Under the pieces are notes generated by a model. That model did not search any database. It saw only the letters and a program-made list of their open reading frames with translations, and had not been told where the DNA came from. A program made the position numbers and the translations under genes. A stretch of DNA of 64,000 bases from CAIQPS01 sp963721365 (lineage in GTDB: Bacteria > Actinomycetota > Thermoleophilia > RBG-16-64-13). Location: NCBI GenBank assembly GCA_963721365.1, contig CAVRJE010000011.1, forward strand, positions 11,923 to 75,922, read 5' to 3'. Below are positions 58,251 to 64,000 of the stretch, one piece after another; the stretch's first letter is position 1, and each line of letters opens with the position of its first letter.

Positions 58251-58957
58251 CGATCGAAGGCCTGACGACGGCCTACGGCGCCATCGAAGCGCTCCACGGC
58301 GTCTCCTTCGTTGTCCCGAAGGGCGAGGTCGTGGCTGTGCTCGGAGCTAACGGCGCCGGCAAGACGACGCTCCTCCACACCGTGTCCGGGCTGCTTCGCG
58401 CGAAAGCCGGACACGTCACCTACCAGGGCGCCGATATCACCCGGCTTGCCCCGGACAAGATCGCGGCCCGCGGGCTGTGCCAGGTGCCGGAAGGGCGGCG
58501 GCTCTTCCGCGAGCTCTCGGTGCAGGACAACCTGGTGGTGGGCAGTTCCGGACGCAAGGATTGGCGCGGCAAGCTGGACGACGATATCGCCTACGTCTAC
58601 GAGCTGTTCCCGATCCTCGGTGAGCGGCGCAAGCAGCCGGCCGGCACCCTTTCGGGAGGAGAGCAGCAGATGCTGGCCATCGGCCGCGCCCTCGTCGGGC
58701 GGCCGCAACTGCTTCTCCTCGACGAGCCTTCTATGGGTCTCGCCCCTCTCGTTGTGGAGCGGATCTTCGAGGCCCTGGCAAAGCTGAACAAGGACGGGCT
58801 GACGATGCTGATGGTGGAGCAGAGCGCGGAGATGGCGCTCTCGCTGGCCCATCGGGGCGTGGTGCTTCAGACCGGCTCGGTGGTCGTCTCCGGGCTGGCC
58901 GAGGAGCTGAGATCGGATGATCGCGTGCGGGCGAGCTATCTGGGGGCTGCTCTATAG
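58187..58957 (+). CDS. livF: Branched-chain amino acid-type ABC ATPase LivF
   Basis: About 256 residues. Walker A VLGANGAGKTTLLHTVSG, LivF-type CQVPEGRRLFRELSVQDNLVVG, signature TLSGGEQQMLAIGRALV, Walker B LLLLDEPSMGLAPLV, H-loop MVEQSAEMAL. Start uncertain: GTG 58187 lies within the livG end, in the same frame. Unbroken. Confidence 0.9.
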   Translation: MDLCQTRDLASGACPEPENLLTIEGLTTAYGAIEALHGVSFVVPKGEVVAVLGANGAGKTTLLHTVSGLLRAKAGHVTYQGADITRLAPDKIAARGLCQVPEGRRLFRELSVQDNLVVGSSGRKDWRGKLDDDIAYVYELFPILGERRKQPAGTLSGGEQQMLAIGRALVGRPQLLLLDEPSMGLAPLVVERIFEALAKLNKDGLTMLMVEQSAEMALSLAHRGVVLQTGSVVVSGLAEELRSDDRVRASYLGAAL

Positions 58958-59035
58958 CCGTTCGCCACGCTTTCAGGCAGGGAAAGGGACATGGTTCGGG
59001 ATACGCGAGAAAGCAAGAAAGAGAGGAAGGGACAC

Positions 59036-60358
59036 ATGAGAAGACGCTACATCGCGGGAGGACTGCTCGTGGTGCTGCTGGTCGTCGCGCTTGCGGTGGC
59101 CGCCTGCGGCAGCACAGACGGAGACGACCACCACCGCCGCCCCGAGCACCGAAACGACGGCTGCTCCGAGCACAGATACGACCGCGGGGCCGACGGAGAC
59201 GACTGCGGCGCCCAGCACCGACACGACAGCGGCCGCCGGCCCGGCCACGGGTGAACCGATCAAGATCGGTCTTTCCATCAGCCTGACGGGCGCCGGTGCG
59301 GCTCCGGGCGCGTCGTTTGACAACGGGATCAAAGCTGCAGATCGAATACGTGAACCAGAACGGCGGCATCAACGGCCGGCCGCTTCGAGCTCGTCGAATA
59401 CGACGACAAATCGGACGTCCCCACGCTCATCGCGAACCTCAACAAGCTGATCCAGCAAGACAAAGTGTTCGCCACGGTCGGCCCCTTCGTCCAGTACGGG
59501 CAGGAGCCCGCCCGGCAGGTCGCCGAGCAGAACAAAGTGCCCATGGTCGGAGACGGCCCGGCTACGCTCGACCAGCTCAAGGGCACCCAGTATCAGTGGA
59601 GTGTCATGGCCCCTGCCGCTGCGCCGCCGCAGGCCGACGCTGTCGACAAGGTCATCAAAGCCAGCGGATGGAAGAACATCCTTGGCTTGGCCGACGTTCT
59701 CACCATCGACCAGGAGACTCTCGATCTTGTAGCCCAGGCCGCCCCGGCCGGGGGCTACAAGTTCACCAAGATGGCGGACTCCTTCGGGTTCGATCAGCAG
59801 GACTTCCAGCCCATCCTCAACAAGATGCTGGAGCAGATCGACACCCTGAAAGCCGACGCCATCATCCTCTACGTCAACCCCATCGCCTTCCCGGTGATCT
59901 ACAAGGGTCTGCGCGGCCTCAACGTCACGCTCCCCATCCTCGCCGGCGCGGCCTGCGCGCACCCGGCGATCTTCGCCCAGGGCCCACAGGCGGTCGAAGG
60001 GGTCTACGTCATGGACTCGGGCGGCAACGTCAACGCGGCCGCGATGCCGGATAGCTGGCCCAGCAAGCCGCTTCAGCTCGAGTTCGCTCAGCGCTACCAG
60101 GCCAAGTACAACACGGCTCCCGACTTCTTTGCCGCCAGCGGCGCCGACGTGGTGACGGTCCTCGTGGCTGCCATGAAGCAGGCCGGCGAGTTGGACCAGG
60201 CCAAGGTGGCCCAAGCCCTGATCAACCTCAAAGACCTGCCCACCCTTCAAGGCCCTGTGAACTTCAGCCCCACAAACACGGCCCAGGGAATCACGGGAGG
60301 CTTTGTGGAATGGCAGGTGAAGGGCGGCCAGTTCACCGACCCGAAGATCATCAACTAG
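59036..60358 (+). CDS. Liv-type ABC substrate-binding lipoprotein, three frameshifts
   Basis: About 440 residues. Signal peptide MRRRYIAGGLLVVLLVVALAV with lipobox AVAAC (Cys near residue 24), a Thr/Ala-Pro linker, then the periplasmic-binding fold starting EPIKIGLSISLTGAGAAPG. Extra bases: ACA (59114-59116)+G in the linker, AAA (59331-59333)+G before LQIEYVNQNGGING, CTT (59383-59385)+C before ELVEYDDKSDVPTLIANLN. The rest (VGPFVQYGQEPARQVAEQN, INFKDLPTL-type end) is intact. Partner of LivHMGF. Ligand unknown. Confidence 0.88.
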
Positions 60359-60366
60359 ACATGTCC

Positions 60367-60388
60367 GCTCGGCTCACCTGAGCCGAGC
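60367..60388. terminator. Hairpin after the binding-protein gene
   Basis: GCTCGGCTCA-CC-TGAGCCGAGC, 10-bp perfect arms 9 nt after the stop. No T-run follows; together with the next hairpin it likely ends or attenuates the Liv transcript. Confidence 0.6.
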
Positions 60389-60400
60389 ACCGGCAAGACA

Positions 60401-60433
60401 GAGCGGCCGGCAGTCTGGCGATGCCGGCCGCTC
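60401..60433. terminator. Second strong hairpin before the NMO gene
   Basis: GAGCGGCCGGCA, 9-nt loop, TGCCGGCCGCTC: 12-bp perfect arms, followed by TCTACACAAT. Two stacked hairpins in 70 nt suggest a solid transcription boundary, or a processing site that raises expression of the binding protein. Confidence 0.6.
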
Positions 60434-60493
60434 TCTACACAATCGGGCGCTGCTGCTTGAACGAAGCCGTGGCCGAATAACGGAGGTAGCTCG

Positions 60494-61510
60494 TTGATCG
60501 AAACAAGACTGACAAAGCTTCTGGGAGTCCAGCACCCGATTGTGTGCGGGACAATGCATCTCGCCACCGGCCCGGAGATGGTCGCTGCAGTAGCGAACGC
60601 CGGGGCGCTAGGAATCCTCTACACGACGGGCTACGAGACAAGCGGGCAGCTTCGGGACGGTCTGCGCAAGGTCAAGTCCCTGACCGACAGACCCTTCGGC
60701 GCGAACATCAACCTGTTCCCCGGCACCCGGCCAACCGATGTCGACCGGTTCATCGAAACCCTGCACGCCGAAGGCGTCCGCGTCATTGAGACGTCGGGTC
60801 GTAGCCCCAAAGACCATGTCGCACGGATCAAGGATGCCGGCAGCATCTTCATGCACAAGGTCGCCCGAGTCCGAGACGGCGTGACAGCGTCACGTTTGGG
60901 TGCGGACGCCATCGAGATCGTTGGGTACGAAAGCGGAGGTCATCCTGGCGAGGACGATATCAGCCTCATGATCCAAACACAGCTGCTTGTACGGGAGGTC
61001 GAAGTCCCGGTCGTGCCCGCGGGTGGCGTAGTGGACGGTCACGGCCTGCTGGCGATGCTCGCCTTGGGCGCCGAGGGCGTCTGCATGGGTACGCGCTTCA
61101 TGGCCACCAAGGAATGCTTGATCCACGACAACGCGAAGAACTGGATCCTCAAGGCGCTGGCCGGGGATACCGTCATCGTCGAGCGCAGTCTGGGGAACTC
61201 TATGCGTGTGGCAAGGACTTCGGAGGCACTGCGGCTTCTCGATATGGAAAAGGACGGAGCAGGCCTTGAGGAGTTACTAGCGATAGCGGGCGGCGCCCAG
61301 GGCCGCAAGGCCCTCATGGCAGGCGAGCTGGCAACGACGGGGCTTGTGTGCGTGGGCGAGACAGTCGGGCTCATCAACGACGTGCCGACTGTCAGAGAAC
61401 TCATCGAGAGAACCATCGAGGAAGCTGAGGCGTTAGTGGGCCGTCTATGTTCGCTGCGTACGACAGTGAAGGAAGGACATGCAAGACCAACCAAGTGGGC
61501 TCTACGCTGA
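60494..61510 (+). CDS. Nitronate monooxygenase (2-nitropropane dioxygenase) family
   Basis: 338 residues, FMN TIM barrel. HPIVCGTMHLATGPEMVAAVANAGALGIL, the active-site His stretch EIVGYESGGHPGEDD, VPVVPAGGVVDGHGLLAMLALGAEGVCMGTRFMATKE and the C-terminal GLINDVPTVRELIERTIEEAE are typical. TTG start after GGAGGTAG. It could be a true NMO or an enoyl/aromatic reductase of the same fold. Its end overlaps the methyltransferase start by 32 nt. Unbroken. Confidence 0.87.
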   Translation: MIETRLTKLLGVQHPIVCGTMHLATGPEMVAAVANAGALGILYTTGYETSGQLRDGLRKVKSLTDRPFGANINLFPGTRPTDVDRFIETLHAEGVRVIETSGRSPKDHVARIKDAGSIFMHKVARVRDGVTASRLGADAIEIVGYESGGHPGEDDISLMIQTQLLVREVEVPVVPAGGVVDGHGLLAMLALGAEGVCMGTRFMATKECLIHDNAKNWILKALAGDTVIVERSLGNSMRVARTSEALRLLDMEKDGAGLEELLAIAGGAQGRKALMAGELATTGLVCVGETVGLINDVPTVRELIERTIEEAEALVGRLCSLRTTVKEGHARPTKWALR

Positions 61511-62735
61511 GCGCGAGAAGCGCTTCCAGGATATCGTCGCGCTTAAGAAGCCAGACCGGGTGCCGGTCATCCCGCTCGTCACCCACTACTTTCCCACCAA
61601 GATCAAAGGGGTGTCGAATCGTGACGCCGGCTACGATGCGGAAACGCGGTACCGGTGCATGATGGAAGCCGATCTCGAGTTCGGGTGGGACTTCGCGGCA
61701 CCGAACGGGCTCTTCTCGTCGACCGGCCTTGATGCTCTGGGAATCAAGCAGATCCGCTGGCCGGGCGGCGACCTGCCTGATGACGCTCCGTTCCAGTTCG
61801 TCGAGGACGAATACCTGCGCGAAGACGAGTACGACGCGTTCCTCGCCGATCCGAACGGGTTCACGGTGCGGACCATCATTCCCCGGGTCGCTGAAAACCT
61901 GGCTGGACTGGGACAGATACCGTTGCCTCCGGCCTATTGGTTCTCCAACTCCTACAACCTGGTGGGGGCGTTGGCGCCCATGCTGTCGGCCCCTCCTCTG
62001 CGGAGGGCGCTCCAGGCCCTTCTCGACCTGGCCGACGCGGGGCAGGCTCACAATGCAGCGTTGGGCGCCCATATCGGCCGGATGGCCGCTCTCGGCTATC
62101 CTTTCGGCTACATGTCGGTCACCGTGCCGGCATTCGATGAGGTCTCCGACTTCTTCAGAGGACTGCGGGGCGGCAGCCTGGACATCTATCGCAACCCCGA
62201 CAAACTGCTCGCGGCCGTCGATCTCATGCAGCCCTCGGTCATAGCGCTCGCCGTCGCCACCGCCAAGATCACCGGCAATCCCCGAGTCTTCATTCCCATG
62301 CACCGGGGAGCGGACAACTTCATGAGTGAAGAGGCCTTCGAGAAGTTCTACTGGCCCACCTTCCGCGCCCTGGTCGAGGCCCTCATCGCCGAGGGGCTGA
62401 CGCCGATGCCCCTCTTCGAGGGCGGCTACGACTCGCGGCTCAAGTATCTGGCCCAATTGCCCCCCGGAAAGATAGCTGCGCACTTCGATCACATCGACCG
62501 CAGGAAGTTCAAGGAGATGTGCGGCGACGTGATGTGTTTCTGGGGGAACGTTCCGGCGTCGCTGCTCTGCACCGGCACCCCGCAGCAGGTGAAGGACGAC
62601 GTCAAGGAGCTCGTCGATCTTTTCGGCGATACCGGCGCCCTCATCATCGACGGCAATCAGGGCATCCCGGACGAAGCCAAGCCGGAGAATGTCATGGCCT
62701 TACGTGAAGCTGCAGATGAATATGGTGTGTTCTGA
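61479..62735 (+). CDS. UroD-family (corrinoid-dependent) methyltransferase
   Basis: 418 residues, uroporphyrinogen-decarboxylase fold. Starts EREKRFQDIVALKKPDRVPVIPLVTHYF; the C-terminal part has KIAAHFDHIDRRKFKEMCGDVMCFWGNVPASLLCTGTPQQV, with His and Cys residues placed as in Zn-dependent methyl transferases (MtaA/MtbA and O-demethylase types). The corrinoid protein 42 nt downstream supports methyl transfer rather than haem synthesis. Probable substrate is a methylated (for example methoxyl) compound; this is inference. Unbroken. Confidence 0.82.
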   Translation: MQDQPSGLYAEREKRFQDIVALKKPDRVPVIPLVTHYFPTKIKGVSNRDAGYDAETRYRCMMEADLEFGWDFAAPNGLFSSTGLDALGIKQIRWPGGDLPDDAPFQFVEDEYLREDEYDAFLADPNGFTVRTIIPRVAENLAGLGQIPLPPAYWFSNSYNLVGALAPMLSAPPLRRALQALLDLADAGQAHNAALGAHIGRMAALGYPFGYMSVTVPAFDEVSDFFRGLRGGSLDIYRNPDKLLAAVDLMQPSVIALAVATAKITGNPRVFIPMHRGADNFMSEEAFEKFYWPTFRALVEALIAEGLTPMPLFEGGYDSRLKYLAQLPPGKIAAHFDHIDRRKFKEMCGDVMCFWGNVPASLLCTGTPQQVKDDVKELVDLFGDTGALIIDGNQGIPDEAKPENVMALREAADEYGVF

Positions 62736-62776
62736 GCTGGACAAGCACCCAAGACCCAAGAACGGAAGGAGCCCCA

Positions 62777-63413
62777 ATGGCCCACGAACTCGTAGAAGCC
62801 ATGGCGAACATGAAGGAAAAGGAAGCCCTTCAGATCGTCGACGACCTGCTCGCCAAAGGCGAAGACCCCAACAAGATCCTGGACCTGTCCTCGAGAGCCA
62901 TGCAGGTGGTGGGTCAGAGATATCAGGAAGGCACCTACTTCCTGCCCGGAACTCATCATGAGCGGCGAGATGCTGCGTAAGATCGGCGAGACCCTCAAAC
63001 CGCTGCTCGCCGCCCAGTCCGGCGTCACCAAGAAGCTGGGCAAAGTGGTCTTGGGCACCGTGCACGGCGACATCCACGACATCGGCAAAGACATCGTGGG
63101 CTTCATGCTAGAAGTCAACGGCTTCGAGGTCTTCGACTTGGGTATCGATCAGCCCGAGGAGACCTTCGTCAAAGCGGTGGCCGAGCACAAACCCCAGGTG
63201 CTGGCCCTCTCCGGGTTCCTCAGCGTGGCTTTCGACTCCATGAAGTCCACCATCGAGCAGGTGGAAGCCGCCGGTCTTCGCAAAGACCTGAAGGTCATCA
63301 TCGGCGGCGGCCAGATGGACGACACCGTGCGCAAGTACACCGGCGCCGACGCCTACGGCGACGACGCCATGGCGGCAGTGGCCTTTGCCAAAGAAACGGT
63401 GGGGGTGGCCTGA
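62777..63413 (+). CDS. Corrinoid (B12-binding) methyl-carrier protein, frameshifted
   Basis: About 211 residues. Cap domain ELVEAMANMKEKEALQIVDDLLAKG, then one extra base (CCC 62945-62947, G 62948) joining GTYFLP to ELIMSGEMLRKIGETLKPLL, and the B12 domain with GTVHGDIHDIGKDIVGFML (DxHxxG ligand), LSGFLSV and IIGGGQMDD. Carries the methyl group between substrate-side and acceptor-side methyltransferases. The cap and the Rossmann halves are useless apart, so the shift must be bypassed or be an artefact. Confidence 0.9.
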
Positions 63414-63414
63414 C

Positions 63415-63734
63415 ATGGACTCGTTCGAAAAGCTGCAGCGAGCGATAGCCCTCCGGCCCACGCCGGAGATTCCGGTCTACCCGCACATCGTCACCTTCGC
63501 AGGCCGCTGCGCCGGCATCACCCAGCAGCAGCTCTTCAGCAGCAACCAGGCCTGGCTGAACGCCTGCGACAAGACCTTCGCGCAGGTGGGCAAGCCGGAT
63601 GTCGTCTTTCCGCTGAATCCCTTCGACACGGATCGCCGTCATGCGTTGGCGCGAGACCATTGGCTCCCCGGCGGCGGCCCACCGACCGGGCTCTGGTGAG
63701 CTCTATCGAACACACCGTGGAGATGTGCGCATGA
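63415..63734 (+). CDS. Short UroD-like protein, two frameshifts
   Basis: About 105 residues matching only the first third of a UroD-type methyltransferase (FEKLQRAIALRPTPEIPVYPHIVTFAGRCAGITQQQLF, VGKPDVVFPLNPFDT). Extra bases ACG (63628-63630)+G and GCC (63677-63679)+C lead to VSSIEHTVEMCA and TGA 63732, which overlaps the TetR ATG (ATGA). The clean overlap suggests a real gene end. Either a truncated relic, a free-standing N-terminal domain, or a full gene broken by a larger deletion. Confidence 0.55.
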
Positions 63735-64000
63735 ACACTACACAGCGCCACCTGGAAGAAATGCGGTCGCGCGTGGCCGATGCCGACGTGCCCGGCGGCC
63801 CCGCCGACCGTGAGCTCACCGAGATGAAGCAACGGCTCATCGTCGAGCGGGCCAGCGCCGGGCTCTTCGAAAATGGGTTCCACGGCACCTCCATCCGTGA
63901 CATCGCCGCGGCCTGCGACATGTCGATGGGCCAGCTCTACCACTACATCTCTTCCAAGGACGACATCCTGTTCCTGATGCACCTCTACAGCCAGGATAAA
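63731..64000 (+). CDS. TetR/AcrR family regulator, N-terminal part
   Basis: First 90 residues; the gene runs off the window. HTH at about residues 35-80: LIVERASAGLFENGFHGTSIRDIAAACDMSMGQLYHYISSKDDILFLM. ATG 63731 overlaps the preceding stop, so it is co-transcribed with the methyl-transfer genes and likely controls them. Confidence 0.88.
   Translation, partial: MNTTQRHLEEMRSRVADADVPGGPADRELTEMKQRLIVERASAGLFENGFHGTSIRDIAAACDMSMGQLYHYISSKDDILFLMHLYSQDK

Noticed and set aside
525..63734. Treating the frameshifted genes as pseudogenes
   Set aside because: Sequence on both sides of each shift is conserved, stops and overlaps are in place, and core genes are affected; decay would show substitutions, deletions and stops as well.
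1..64000. CRISPR array, insertion sequence or prophage
   Set aside because: No regularly spaced repeats, transposase, integrase or phage structural gene was found on either strand.

Overview
The window is high-GC DNA with GTG and TTG starts, tightly overlapping ATGA/GTGA gene junctions, a Thr/Ala-rich lipoprotein linker and a tmk-holB-ricT gene order. This fits an uncultured, probably anaerobic, actinobacterium; the class cannot be fixed from sequence alone. Core genes (complex I, tatC, topA, tmk, holB, ricT, tag, a tRNA-Thr) are mixed with catabolic and regulatory islands, and no phage, IS or CRISPR is visible.

Layout. 1-4.6 kb (minus): start of a molybdopterin enzyme resembling pyrogallol transhydroxylase, two paralogous MFS carriers, an SDR and a TetR. 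4.6-12.4 kb (plus): a catabolic operon (Asp/Glu/hydantoin racemase, SagB-type nitroreductase, HyuA/HyuB, FAD oxidoreductase, tandem EthD protein), divergent from the TetR across an 18-bp palindrome. 12.4-20.3 kb: DUF5674 and a small partner, tag, phosphoketolase, RidA, a zinc-ribbon membrane protein (minus), TSUP carrier plus DUF1634, Ca/cation exchanger. 20.3-22.8 kb (minus): HAD phosphatase joined to a FadR-type GntR regulator with a perfect operator, then tatC. 23.0-33.3 kb: an 11-gene nuo operon (A,B,C,D,H-N) with no NADH module nuoEFG. 33.3-41.5 kb: amidohydrolase, TPR protein, STAS protein, an archaeal-style topA, tmk, holB, ricT. 41.5-44.0 kb (minus): ABC ATPase, FtsX-like permease, and a CarH-like B12 sensor module without a DNA-binding domain. 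44.2 kb: tRNA-Thr(CGT). 44.9-48.7 kb (minus): CocE hydrolase, flavoprotein, ferredoxin. 48.9-60.4 kb (plus): TetR, a MerR-TetR double-HTH regulator, ferredoxin, paralogous flavoprotein, DAPG-hydrolase-like protein, CoA-transferase, and a Liv-type ABC importer with its binding protein. 60.5-64 kb (plus): nitronate-monooxygenase-like protein, UroD-type methyltransferase, corrinoid protein, short UroD-like ORF, start of a TetR.

The most striking property is that about half of the genes, including essential ones (topA, tmk, nuoH, nuoN), are broken by single-base frameshifts. I placed about 50. Nearly all are +1: one base too many, with four bases standing where one codon is expected. Only about three look like deletions. 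They are unevenly spread: five in topA, three within 39 nt of livH, none across several 5-7 kb stretches. The base-bearing codon is often CCC, GGG, CTT, CAG or GCC. The encoded proteins otherwise look intact, so these are not ordinary pseudogenes. Either the assembly carries insertion-type errors, or the organism uses +1 recoding on an unusual scale. The sequence alone does not decide, and both views are given in the findings. Gene coordinates below span the whole reconstructed gene across its shifts.
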